Shown here in pieces: positions 1 through 7,705 of a stretch of 38,256 nt of DNA (position 1 is its first letter; each line of letters opens with the position of its first letter). This DNA comes from Streptomyces palmae (lineage in GTDB: Bacteria; Actinomycetota; Actinomycetes; Streptomycetales; Streptomycetaceae). Below the pieces are notes generated by a model. That model made no database searches. It was not told the origin of the DNA and was given only the letters and a program-made list of their open reading frames with translations. The stretch spans positions 1 to 38,256 of the forward strand of contig NZ_SRID01000021.1 in assembly GCF_004684805.1 (NCBI RefSeq), given 5' to 3'. Position numbers and translations under genes: made by a program.

Positions 1-1388
1 CCTTCCCCGGCCGCACCGGCCGAGGGCGCGGTGGGTCGATCGGGCGGGGACTCGATGGCCCCGGGCCGGGGCGCCACCGGTTCACCGGCCGTGCTCCCCG
101 CCGCCGCCAGGACGGCCAGTGCCGCCAGTGCCGCCACCGCGGCGCCCAGCACCAGGGCCACCGAGCCCGGCGTGGGGTACGTCCACTGGAGCAGCGTCAG
201 CACGGTCAGGACCCCCACCGCGCCGGCCGCCTGCCGGCGGTGGCCCGCCAGCCAGTCGCCGGGGCCCCTCGGGCGCAGACCCGCCCGGGCCAGGGCCCGT
301 CCGGCGGCCTCCGTGCCCCGGTGGGCGGTACGGCGCAGTGCGCGAGCCCCGCGGCCGGGCCCGACCAGATAGCCGGCGACCACCACGGCCGCGGCGATGA
401 GCAGCACGGCGCGGGTGCTGCCGGACAGGAAGCGGACGCAGGTGTCGTAGACGACGGCCGCGGCATCCCGCGGCAGGGCGTCGCGCGGCACCGAGTCCAG
501 CAGGGTGCGGCGCAGCACGCCGAGCGCGACCAGCAGGGCGACCATCATCGCGCCCACGCCGGCACCCGCGGTCATCAGGGCGATCCGGTGCGCGGGCAGC
601 GTCCATACGGCCAGTGCCCCCAGCAGGACCACCGCGAGCGGCAGCCAGGGGCCGAGCAGGGCCAGTACGCGCAGGAGCCTCTGGGCCCGGTCCAGGTTCC
701 CGGTCTTCACCAGGACCACCGACCGGTCGACGTACGGCATCCGCGCGGCGCCCTGGAACCCCGCGTCGACCAGCCGCTTCTTCACCTCTTCGAGCACGGG
801 GCCGAGATCGAGGGTGATGGCCCCGCCGTGGCCTTCGACCACACTGCTGTCCTTGCCGGTGAGCACCCTGGCCACCGCCGTGTGGTTCCTGCGGTTGGCG
901 TCCGCCCACTCCTGTGCGAACTGGTCGCTGACGACGACCTCCGCCACACTGCCCTGGGTGTGGGAGGTGGTGGCCCCGCTCTCCAGCACCTCGGACAGGG
1001 AACCGGCCTGGTGGACCATGGCGGGTGGCGCGCCACTGCGGCGCAGGGCCTCGGCGAGGGCGGACGCGATCTCCTTGGCGTCGTCGTTCCGGACGACCCG
1101 GTCGGCCAGCCGATCGACCAGCGCCTTGCGGACCGCCGGCTCCCGGGCGATGGGCGCGACGGTCTCGACGTAGCGGTCCGTGTCACTGATCTCGGAATCC
1201 ACCCAGGCGGCCACCACGCTCAGGGGGGCGAGCAGGATGGTCACAGCCATTAGGGCGGAACCGCCGGCGTGGCGAAGCCACCTCAGGCGTACGGACGGAG
1301 CGCGGCGGAGGCGCTCGTACCCGCCCTGCTCGGCGGAGTTCACACGGGATCGGGGACCGGGGGATTGGGAGTGCGCGGAGGAGTCCAT
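1..1388 (-). CDS. Integral membrane protein, C-terminus cut by window edge
   Basis: Open reading frame running off the left edge (about 462 residues visible). I chose the ATG at 1388 because an AGGAG ribosome site lies about 10 bases upstream. A short basic N-terminus (RLRRAPSVRLRWLR) is followed by one hydrophobic segment near residues 43-63. Then comes a soluble, probably extracytoplasmic stretch of about 160 residues, and then at least four hydrophobic segments from about residue 230 onwards. The visible end is Pro/Ala-rich and probably a cytoplasmic tail. I recognise no catalytic motif. The layout matches conserved hypothetical membrane proteins of streptomycetes, but the function is unknown. 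Confidence 0.75.
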   Translation of the reverse strand, partial: MDSSAHSQSPGPRSRVNSAEQGGYERLRRAPSVRLRWLRHAGGSALMAVTILLAPLSVVAAWVDSEISDTDRYVETVAPIAREPAVRKALVDRLADRVVRNDDAKEIASALAEALRRSGAPPAMVHQAGSLSEVLESGATTSHTQGSVAEVVVSDQFAQEWADANRRNHTAVARVLTGKDSSVVEGHGGAITLDLGPVLEEVKKRLVDAGFQGAARMPYVDRSVVLVKTGNLDRAQRLLRVLALLGPWLPLAVVLLGALAVWTLPAHRIALMTAGAGVGAMMVALLVALGVLRRTLLDSVPRDALPRDAAAVVYDTCVRFLSGSTRAVLLIAAAVVVAGYLVGPGRGARALRRTAHRGTEAAGRALARAGLRPRGPGDWLAGHRRQAAGAVGVLTVLTLLQWTYPTPGSVALVLGAAVAALAALAVLAAAGSTAGEPVAPRPGAIESPPDRPTAPSAGAAGE

Positions 1389-1441
1389 CCGTTGTTGCTC
1401 CTGCCGGGAGCGCCTCGGTTGTCACCGCTCGTGCGGCCGCA

Positions 1442-1654
1442 TCACAGATCCGTGCCGCCCAGCACCTGGCTGAAGGCGTCCATGCACGGGACGCAGTGGC
1501 CTTCCGCGGCGGTACCCGAGGGATCCGCCTGGGCGAGGTCGGCGGATGCCACCCGGCGGCCGCAGAGGGTGGAGCATCCGTCTTCCTTGGTTATGACATG
1601 CCAGACGAATCCGCTGGTGCCTGTCGTGGCGGGCCCTTTGCGCATCTCGTACAT
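1442..1654 (-). CDS. Small Cys-rich hypothetical protein (70 aa)
   Basis: Seventy-residue protein beginning MYEMRKGPATTG. The start at 1654 is preceded by a GAAGGG ribosome site; an in-frame ATG 16 codons upstream lacks one. Four cysteines are arranged as C27-x3-C31 and C54-x2-C57, with H19 nearby, which suggests a zinc-ribbon-like metal site (inference). Small proteins of this kind (W-H-V-I...C..LCGR...C.PC) are frequent and uncharacterised in Streptomyces. It lies just upstream of the membrane protein on the same strand, but the intervening 53 bases hold that gene's own ribosome site, so an operon is possible but not shown. Confidence 0.65.
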   Translation of the reverse strand: MYEMRKGPATTGTSGFVWHVITKEDGCSTLCGRRVASADLAQADPSGTAAEGHCVPCMDAFSQVLGGTDL

Positions 1655-1900
1655 GGGTGTGCCCTTCTGTTCGCGGCGCGGGCCGACGGCCCGCACACCC
1701 ATGACAGGACCCCGCCGCCGATCGGGCCACCCGGTGACGGCTGATCGGGTGAAGCGCGCGGGCGCCGGCCGACCGGGGGCACCACCGCGGGCAGGGGCGC
1801 GCGCCCGCCTCCGCGCACCCGGGAGGCGGGCCGGACCCGACTCAGCGCCCCGGCGGCCGCGCCGTCTCAGCCGTCAGCCGGGGAGCGTCCGCACCAGGGT

Positions 1901-2311
1901 TCAGCGCACCTCCTGGATGCGCACCTGGTTGCCGGCCGGGTCGCGGAAGGCGCAGTCGCGGATGCCGTACGGCTGCTCGGTCGGCTCCTGGATGACCTCG
2001 GCGTCGGTGGCCTGGATCTTCTCGAAGGCGCCGTCGAGGTCCTGGGTGGCCAGCAGGATCCAGCCGTAGGTGCCCTTGGCCATCATCTCGGTGACGGTGC
2101 GGCGCTCGGCGTCGGTGATGCCGGGGTCGGCGGCCGGCGGAGCCAGCAGGATCGAGGTGCCGGGCTGGTCGGCGGGACCGACCGTGATCCAGCGCATGGT
2201 CCCCTGGCCGACGTCATTGCGCACCTCGAAGCCGAGGATGTCGCGGTAGAAGGCGAGGGAGGCGTCCGGGTCGTGGTGCGGGAGGACGGTGGTGTTGATG
2301 GTGATGTTCAT
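1901..2311 (-). CDS. VOC (glyoxalase/bleomycin-resistance fold) family protein
   Basis: 136-residue protein of the vicinal-oxygen-chelate superfamily. It shows the two beta-alpha-beta-beta-beta halves typical of the fold: an N-terminal half with the DASLAFYRDILGFEVRND signature, and a C-terminal half ending in DCAFRDPAGNQVRIQE, where the Glu is a usual metal ligand. Members are glyoxalases, dioxygenases or drug-binding resistance proteins; the substrate cannot be read from sequence. It starts 5 bases after the stop of the AraC regulator gene, so the two are probably co-transcribed and translationally coupled. AraC-VOC pairs are common in actinomycetes. Confidence 0.85.
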   Translation of the reverse strand: MNITINTTVLPHHDPDASLAFYRDILGFEVRNDVGQGTMRWITVGPADQPGTSILLAPPAADPGITDAERRTVTEMMAKGTYGWILLATQDLDGAFEKIQATDAEVIQEPTEQPYGIRDCAFRDPAGNQVRIQEVR

Positions 2312-2316
2312 GACCG

Positions 2317-2766
2317 TCACGCTAACGACGTGTCGATGACCGGTGCTTCTTGATTCCTGATCGGTCTGCCCACTTGTTTGACCACGCACGGCGGCATCCC
2401 CGCCGTCCCGCCGGCCGCCTGGCGCCGGTAGGTGCTGGGCGGCACCCCGACCAGTTCGGTGAAGCGGGTGCTGAAGGTGCCCAGCGAAGCGCAGCCGACC
2501 GCGAAGCAGACCTCGGTGACGCTGAGGTCTCCGCGGCGCAGCAGCGCCATCGCGCGCTCGATGCGCCGGGTCATCAGATAGGAGTACGGCGACTCGCCGT
2601 AGGCCAGCCGGAACTGACGGCTGAGATGCCCGGCCGACATGTGTACGCCGCGGGCGAGCGCCTCGACGTCCAGCGGCTGCGCGTACTCCCGGTCGATCCG
2701 GTCGCGGACGCGGCGCAGCCGGGCGAGGTCGCTCAGGCGCTGTGCGTCGAGGGGTGTGCTGCTCAC
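2317..2766 (-). CDS. AraC-family transcriptional regulator
   Basis: About 149 residues, essentially only the AraC/XylS DNA-binding domain. It contains two helix-turn-helix units, with YAQPLDVEALARGVHMSAGH (first HTH) and the second ending in the AraC signature VGCASLGTFSTRFTELVGVPPSTYRR. There is no room for a separate ligand-binding domain. The reading frame stays open upstream to 3060, but that part is low-complexity and Arg/Ser-rich. I prefer the GTG at 2766 (VSSTPLDAQRL), where domain-like sequence begins, although its ribosome site is weak. It precedes the VOC gene by 5 bases and likely regulates that operon. Confidence 0.8.
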   Translation of the reverse strand: MSSTPLDAQRLSDLARLRRVRDRIDREYAQPLDVEALARGVHMSAGHLSRQFRLAYGESPYSYLMTRRIERAMALLRRGDLSVTEVCFAVGCASLGTFSTRFTELVGVPPSTYRRQAAGGTAGMPPCVVKQVGRPIRNQEAPVIDTSLA

Positions 2767-3056
2767 CCGCCCGATGGTGCCATGGCGCCCGCGGGCCGCC
2801 CAACGCTGCCGCCACCCGGCCGCCCACCCGAGCCGGCCCGTCCTCGCCTCCTTCCCGGCCGCACACCCCGCGCGGCTGTGCGGTCCCGTCCATCTGAGGC
2901 CCCTGCTCCTCGAGTGAGCGGACGACGAACTCACCGTGCTCGTGGGGGCCGGCGGCGAGCGGGCTCCCGCCGCGCGGCGACCGGTGCTGCCCTCGCGGAG
3001 GGTGTCCGGCCGGCCGCGCGGGGCCCGACGGTGGACCCGCGCTGTGCGGTGCCGGC

Positions 3057-4265
3057 TCATACCGGGCTCGGCCGACCGCCGTCCGGCGTGAGGATCGCCT
3101 TGACCATGCCGTCCCTCTTGGCCTGGAAGGTGCTGTACGCCTCGGGCCCGTCCTCGAGGGACAGGGTGTGGGTGGCGAAGTGGTCGACGCCCAGGGGGTC
3201 GGAGTCGTCGAGGAGCGGGAGGATGTCGTCCACCCAGCGCCTCACATTGGCCTGGCCCATGCGGAGCTGTACCTGCTTGTCGAACAGGGTGAGCATGGGG
3301 ACAGGGTCCACGGCGCCTCCGTAGACGCCCAGGATGCTGATGGTGCCGCCGCGGCGGACCGCGTCGACGGCCATGTTGAAGGCGGTCATGCTGTCGATCC
3401 CCGCGTTGGTCATCAGCTTCTGGCCGAGGGGGTCGGGGAGCAACCCGGTGAACCGCTGGGCGGCCTTGGCCAGGGGGGCGCCGTGCGCCTCCATCCCGAC
3501 GGCCTCGATGACGGCATCGGCGCCGCGTCCGTCGGTGAGCTCGCGGATCCGGTCCCCGATGTCCTCGCCGTGTCCGGTGAACTCCAGCGTCGTCACCCCG
3601 CGTTCGGAGGCGCGGGCCAGCCGTTCGGGGACCAGATCGACGCCGATCACCTGGCCGGCGCCCTGGTGGAGGGCGATCCGGGTGGCCATGTCGCCGATGG
3701 GGCCCAGCCCCAGGACCGCGACGCTGCCACCGGGCGGGACGTCCGCGTAGGCGACGCCCTGCCAGGCCGTGGGCAGGACATCGGAGAGGTAGAGATAGCG
3801 CTGGTCGGGCGCGGTGTGGGGAACCTTGATGGGCAGCGTGTCACCGAACGGCACGCGCAGGAACTCGGCCTGCCCGCCGGGTATCTGACCGTAGAGCTTG
3901 GTGTACCCGAACAGGGAGCCACCGCTGCCGAACTTGGTGACCTGGGTGGTCTCGCACTGGGACTGGAGCCCCCGGCTGCACATCCAGCAGGTGCCGCAGG
4001 AGACGTTGAAGGGCACCACCACGCGGTCGCCGACGGCGAGGTTCCGTACCTGGGAACCCACCTCCTCGACGATGCCCATGGGCTCGTGTCCGAGGATGTC
4101 GCCGGGTTCCAGGTAGGGGCCGAGGAGTTCGTACAGGTGCAGGTCCGAGCCGCAGATTCCGCTCGAGGTGACGCGGACGATCACGTCCGTGGGATCGATG
4201 ATCTTCGGGTCGGGCACGGTGTCCACGCGGACATCACGGCGACCGTGCCAGGTCAGTGCCCTCAT
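3057..4265 (-). CDS. Zinc-dependent alcohol/formaldehyde dehydrogenase (MDR family)
   Basis: 402-residue medium-chain dehydrogenase/reductase. The catalytic zinc region is visible as GICGSDLH near residue 38 and GHEPMG near residue 60. The structural-zinc cysteine cluster (CGTCWMCSRGLQSQC) follows near residues 90-105. The nucleotide-binding Rossmann motif is VLGLGPIGDMA near residue 185. The extended insert LLPDPLGQKLMTNAGIDSMTAFNMAVDAV resembles the glutathione-independent formaldehyde-dehydrogenase-like branch, but the substrate is not certain. The start at 4265 has an AAGGAGAG ribosome site. It is a single gene, 141 bases downstream of csbD with a hairpin between. Confidence 0.88.
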   Translation of the reverse strand: MRALTWHGRRDVRVDTVPDPKIIDPTDVIVRVTSSGICGSDLHLYELLGPYLEPGDILGHEPMGIVEEVGSQVRNLAVGDRVVVPFNVSCGTCWMCSRGLQSQCETTQVTKFGSGGSLFGYTKLYGQIPGGQAEFLRVPFGDTLPIKVPHTAPDQRYLYLSDVLPTAWQGVAYADVPPGGSVAVLGLGPIGDMATRIALHQGAGQVIGVDLVPERLARASERGVTTLEFTGHGEDIGDRIRELTDGRGADAVIEAVGMEAHGAPLAKAAQRFTGLLPDPLGQKLMTNAGIDSMTAFNMAVDAVRRGGTISILGVYGGAVDPVPMLTLFDKQVQLRMGQANVRRWVDDILPLLDDSDPLGVDHFATHTLSLEDGPEAYSTFQAKRDGMVKAILTPDGGRPSPV

Positions 4266-4362
4266 ACGACGCTCTCCTTGTCGATGCTTCGGGGAGGTGA
4301 TCCCCCGGCCCGGCGCGCCACTGCCCGCGGCCGGGGGCCGAGTGGGTGGTCGGAGCGAGGCT

Positions 4363-4388
4363 CGGCACCCCGTGGAGGCGGGGTGCCG
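4363..4388 (-). terminator. Hairpin terminator downstream of the CsbD-like gene
   Basis: Perfect 10-bp inverted repeat (CGGCACCCCG / CGGGGTGCCG) with a 6-base loop, 18 bases beyond the CsbD-like stop codon. It has no U-tract, as is usual in Streptomyces. Confidence 0.55.
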
Positions 4389-4406
4389 GGCGGGGCTGGG
4401 GCGTGT

Positions 4407-4580
4407 TCAACCCCGGAAGGTGTCCTTGGTCTTCTCCTTGGCCTGCCGGGAGTCGCCCTCGGCCTGCTTGGCGCGGCCCTTGGCCGCCATGCGCTCGTTT
4501 CCGACCGCGCGGCCGGCTTCCTTCTGGACCTTTCCCTTGGCCTGCTGGGCCTTGGCCCGGGCCTTCTCTTCCTTGGCCAT
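4407..4580 (-). CDS. CsbD-like general stress protein
   Basis: 57-residue, highly charged Lys/Glu/Ala-rich protein beginning MAKEEKARAKAQQAKGK and containing AKGRAKQAEGDSRQAKEKTKD, the pattern of the CsbD/YjbJ stress-protein family. It is predicted to form amphipathic helices and has no catalytic residues. In bacilli csbD belongs to the general stress regulon; the molecular role is unknown. A GAAAGG ribosome site precedes the ATG at 4580. The same frame is open far upstream only as an out-of-frame shadow of the exporter gene. Confidence 0.85.
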   Translation of the reverse strand: MAKEEKARAKAQQAKGKVQKEAGRAVGNERMAAKGRAKQAEGDSRQAKEKTKDTFRG

Positions 4581-4780
4581 GGCACTCGCACCTTTCGACG
4601 GGGAACAGGGTGGCCGTCGTGTCCGGCGTTCCGGGTGCCCGCCCGCTTGGGGGGCAAACATCCCCGTGCGCCGGCCCGCCCCCGACGGCTCACGGGAGGG
4701 AGACCGCCCGGACCGTCCGCACGGTGGTGTCGGCCGGATCCGGGACGACCATGCCGCTCTGGACCCCGGTACGGGCCGGG

Positions 4781-6493
4781 TCAGTGGCCGGCGGCGCCCT
4801 CGGGGCGCGCGTGGCGCGGCAGCAGGAAGGAGAGCAGGAAGGTCAGCACCAGCATGCCGTCGACGATCCACAGCACCGTCTTCATGACCGTACCGAAGCC
4901 GGTGCGGAAGGCGGACGAGGCGGTGGCCCGCAGCGCGGCCGGGACCCGGGCGCCGTCCTGCGGAGAGGTGACGGCGGACCGGGTGTGCTTCTCCAGGCGG
5001 GTGCAGGAGGCGGGGGTCGCCGCGGGGTCCTTGGCGACGGCGCGGTCCGAGGCGCACGTGCGCAGGTCCGCCACGACGCGCTGCTGCGCGGCCGGTGCCA
5101 GGTGCGCGGCCGTCAGCTGCCGGCGCAGCTCGGGCGCGTGGTGGTCGACGGCGCTGGCGACCCCGCCGCCCAGCAGACCGAAGAACGCCGTGCCGAGGAT
5201 GGCCACCCCGAAGGCGCCGCCGAGCTGCTGCATCGCGGTCATCGTGCCGGAGGCCGACCCCGTCTCGTGCTGCTCGACACTGGCGAGCACGATGTCGAAG
5301 AACGGCGCCATCAGCAGGCCCATCCCGATGCCCGTGACGAGCAGGGACGGCAGGAGCTGCCAGGGGCCGACGCCGCTGCCGACCATGTCGAGCGTCAGCC
5401 ACACGCCGAACACGCCGACCGCCATGACCAGCGCCCCCGCCTGCAGCACGGTCCGTCCGAACCGGGCGACCCCCTGGGCGATCCCGAAACCGACGATCAT
5501 GCCGCCGGACCAGGGCACCATCACCAGGCCCGCGCGCAGCGGCGAATAGCCCAGGCCCAGCTGGGTGTAGAGGTTGAAGACCAGCATGAAGCCCTGCATG
5601 GTCGAGAAGAAGACCAGCCCGAGGGTCATGCCGCCGCTGAAGCCGCGCTTGCGGAAGAGTCCGGGGACCACCAGCGGGTCCCGGCCGGTCCTGCTGCGCC
5701 GGGACTCGTACGCGCCGAAGGCGACGAAGGCGATCAGCGAGGCGCCCATCATCAGGAACGTCCACACCGGCCAGTCGTACTCGCGCCCCTGGACCAGCGG
5801 GAAGATGATGAGCAGCGCGGCCAGTGAGACCAGCAGCATGCCGGGTATGTCGAGGCGCGGCTTCTCGCCGGACCGGCCCCGGGGCAGGTAGCGCAGGGCG
5901 CCGAGGAAGGCCGCGGCACCCAGTGGCAGGTTGATCAGGAAGATCATCCGCCAGCCGGTGCCGAAGTAGTCGGCGTCCACCAGCCAGCCCGCCAGGATCG
6001 GCCCGCAGACCGCGGACAGCCCCATGACCGGGCCGAACAGGCCGAAGGCCTTCTGCGACTCCTGCGGCGGGAACATCTCCTTGATCATGCCGAGGCCCTG
6101 CGGCAGCATCACCGCGCCGAACAGCCCCTGGACGACGCGTGCGGCGATCAGCATCTCGGGTGACACGGACACCCCGCACAGCAGCGAACCCAGTGTGAAG
6201 CCGGCGGCCCCCACCAGGAACATCCGGCGGCGCCCGTGGATGTCGCCGAGCCGCCCGCCGGTGACGAGCCCGACGGCCATCGAGAGGGTGTACGCGGCGG
6301 CGAGCCACTGCAGGGTGGAGGCGTTGCCGCCGAGGTCGGCCCGCATGGAGGGGCCGGCGATGTTCGTGACGACGGCGTCGATGAGATCCATCACCTCGGC
6401 CGCGAGGATCACGAAGAGCGCGGCCCAGCGCCACCGATAGGGCGCCGGTGAGTCGGTGGGCGCCTCGGTGGACGCGACACCGGTGGTGGACAT
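4781..6493 (-). CDS. DHA2-type MFS drug exporter (14 TM)
   Basis: 570-residue major facilitator transporter of the EmrB/QacA drug:H+ antiporter type. Motifs seen are D1-like LIDAVVTNIAGPSM in TM1, motif A GGRLGDIHGRRRMF in loop 2-3, motif B RVVQGLFGAVMLPQGL, and motif C-like GLSAVCGPILAGWLVD in TM5. Fourteen hydrophobic segments can be counted, with an extended loop before the last one (residues about 470-545, including a TCASDRAVAKDP stretch). I chose the ATG at 6493 for its CGAGGAG ribosome site; the frame is open 29 codons further upstream but without one. It is divergent from a TetR-type repressor gene, with repeated operator-like motifs between, so expression is probably drug-inducible. 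Confidence 0.9.
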   Translation of the reverse strand: MSTTGVASTEAPTDSPAPYRWRWAALFVILAAEVMDLIDAVVTNIAGPSMRADLGGNASTLQWLAAAYTLSMAVGLVTGGRLGDIHGRRRMFLVGAAGFTLGSLLCGVSVSPEMLIAARVVQGLFGAVMLPQGLGMIKEMFPPQESQKAFGLFGPVMGLSAVCGPILAGWLVDADYFGTGWRMIFLINLPLGAAAFLGALRYLPRGRSGEKPRLDIPGMLLVSLAALLIIFPLVQGREYDWPVWTFLMMGASLIAFVAFGAYESRRSRTGRDPLVVPGLFRKRGFSGGMTLGLVFFSTMQGFMLVFNLYTQLGLGYSPLRAGLVMVPWSGGMIVGFGIAQGVARFGRTVLQAGALVMAVGVFGVWLTLDMVGSGVGPWQLLPSLLVTGIGMGLLMAPFFDIVLASVEQHETGSASGTMTAMQQLGGAFGVAILGTAFFGLLGGGVASAVDHHAPELRRQLTAAHLAPAAQQRVVADLRTCASDRAVAKDPAATPASCTRLEKHTRSAVTSPQDGARVPAALRATASSAFRTGFGTVMKTVLWIVDGMLVLTFLLSFLLPRHARPEGAAGH

Positions 6494-6611
6494 GGGAACT
6501 CCTCGCGAAAGAGCCGCGCCGCGGTGGTGACCCGCGAGCGCGGTGGGACGGATGGTTGCGCCTGCCCGGCTCACGGACACGGCCGGGGGGTGCCCGGCCG
6601 AAGGAGCCGGA

Positions 6612-6659
6612 GAACGCTGTTCACCTTAACAGAACAGTGCTCACCGGAGAACAGTGTTC
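6612..6659. promoter_or_regulatory. Cluster of three GAAC-N3-GTTC operator-like sites
   Basis: Three imperfect to perfect dyads occur at 6612-6622 (GAACGCTGTTC), 6632-6642 (GAACAGTGCTC) and 6649-6659 (GAACAGTGTTC). The first two are exactly 20 bp apart, two helical turns, as for paired TetR-family dimers on one DNA face. A fourth copy lies next to the regulator gene. They sit in the exporter's promoter region and are the likely binding sites of the adjacent TetR protein (inference). Confidence 0.7.
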
Positions 6660-6726
6660 AGTGAGCAATGCGGGCGGCCCGGCGCCGCGCCGCCACCCGC
6701 CGCGTCCGGATCGAGCCGTTCACCAG

Positions 6727-6745
6727 GGGAGAACGCTGTTCTCCC
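6727..6745. promoter_or_regulatory. Perfect operator dyad upstream of the TetR gene
   Basis: Perfect 8-3-8 inverted repeat GGGAGAAC-GCT-GTTCTCCC, whose centre repeats the GAAC-N3-GTTC motif of the three sites at 6612-6659. It ends 18 bases before the regulator's ATG, a position suited to autorepression. Confidence 0.75.
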
Positions 6746-6763
6746 GGCGCCTAAGCTGGGTCC

Positions 6764-7558
6764 ATGACCGACGCGGCCGCTGGCACCCCCGCATCCCCTC
6801 CGCCGTCCCCCTGGGAGCGCGAGCGTTCCGCCCGCGCCTCCGCCGCCCCCGCGCGCGCACCGCTGTCCCGCGAACGGGTCGTCGAGGCCGCCTTCGTGGT
6901 GCTGGACCGCCAGGGCCTCGACGGCCTGTCGATGCGCCAGGTGGCCGCCGAGCTGGGGGTCGCGGTCTCCGCCCTCTACGCCCATGTCAACTCCAAGGAC
7001 GACCTGCTGGAGCTGATGTACGCCCGGCTCTTCGACGGCTTCCGGGTGCCCGACCCCGATCCGGAGCGGTGGCAGGAGCTGGTCCGCGACTACGCCCGCT
7101 TCGGACGGCAGCGCCTGCTGGCCCACCGGGACATGGCCCGGATCTCCATGGCCCACGCCCCGTTCACCGCCGAACTGCTGCCGCACGTCGAGGCCCTGCT
7201 CGCGCTCTTCCGTACCGCGGGGCTGCCCGACCGCATCGCGGCGGAGGCCGGGGACCTCATCTCCACCTATATCGACGGGTTCGTCCTGGAGGAGGGGGTG
7301 TGGCAGGACCGGGCCGGCCGGCATGACGGTGACGGCGCGTCACCCGACCGCCCCGAGGGCCACCAGATGGTCGACGACATGCAGAGCTACTTCGCGTCCC
7401 TGCCCGCGGAGGACTTCCCCCATCTGCGCGCCCTGGCCGGGCTGATGGTGACGGAATCCGCCGACGAGAGGTTCGACGTCGGCCTGGAGATCATTCTGCG
7501 CGGCCTGGCGAGCTACCTGCCGGACCGGGCCGGCCGCGCCCATCCGGACGCCGACTGA
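6764..7558 (+). CDS. TetR-family transcriptional repressor
   Basis: 264-residue TetR/AcrR regulator. The N-terminal HTH is clear: SRERVVEAAFVVLDRQGLDG then LSMRQVAAELGVAVSALYAHVNSKDDLLELM (about residues 35-85). The long C-terminal ligand-binding and dimerisation domain is of the TetR_C type (HVEALLALFRTAGLPDR ... YIDGFVLEEGVWQ). An acidic, low-complexity insert (residues about 187-205) and an N-terminal Pro/Ala-rich extension are unusual but in frame. It is divergent from the MFS exporter and flanked by its presumed operators, so it most probably represses the exporter and itself. Confidence 0.88.
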   Translation: MTDAAAGTPASPPPSPWERERSARASAAPARAPLSRERVVEAAFVVLDRQGLDGLSMRQVAAELGVAVSALYAHVNSKDDLLELMYARLFDGFRVPDPDPERWQELVRDYARFGRQRLLAHRDMARISMAHAPFTAELLPHVEALLALFRTAGLPDRIAAEAGDLISTYIDGFVLEEGVWQDRAGRHDGDGASPDRPEGHQMVDDMQSYFASLPAEDFPHLRALAGLMVTESADERFDVGLEIILRGLASYLPDRAGRAHPDAD

Positions 7559-7609
7559 GCCGGCGGACCGCGGGCCGGGGCGCGGACAGGCCACGGCCAC
7601 GGCCGCGCG

Positions 7610-7640
7610 GGCCCGGCCCGCCGACCGGGCGGCGCGGGCC
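7610..7640. terminator. Bidirectional hairpin between convergent tetR and lanC
   Basis: 13-bp GC stem with one 2-bp internal mismatch and a 5-base loop, placed between the convergent ends of the TetR gene (7558) and lanC (7706). The strength estimate is only by eye in this GC-rich stretch. Confidence 0.45.
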
Positions 7641-7705
7641 AAGGCCGCACAGGACGCCAGGCGGCGGGCCCAGGGCGCCCGCCGTTGTTTCCGAGCCGGG
7701 CGGTG

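Noticed and set aside
82..909. Long Arg/Gly/Pro-rich minus-strand frame
   Set aside because: It is an out-of-frame shadow of the membrane protein gene at 1-1388; its composition is not protein-like.
2767..3056. Upstream extension of the AraC reading frame
   Set aside because: Low-complexity Arg/Ser/Gly sequence without regulator features; treated as intergenic.
3168..5549. 793-codon plus-strand open frame
   Set aside because: It covers the antisense of the alcohol dehydrogenase, CsbD and exporter genes; long antisense frames are expected at this GC content.
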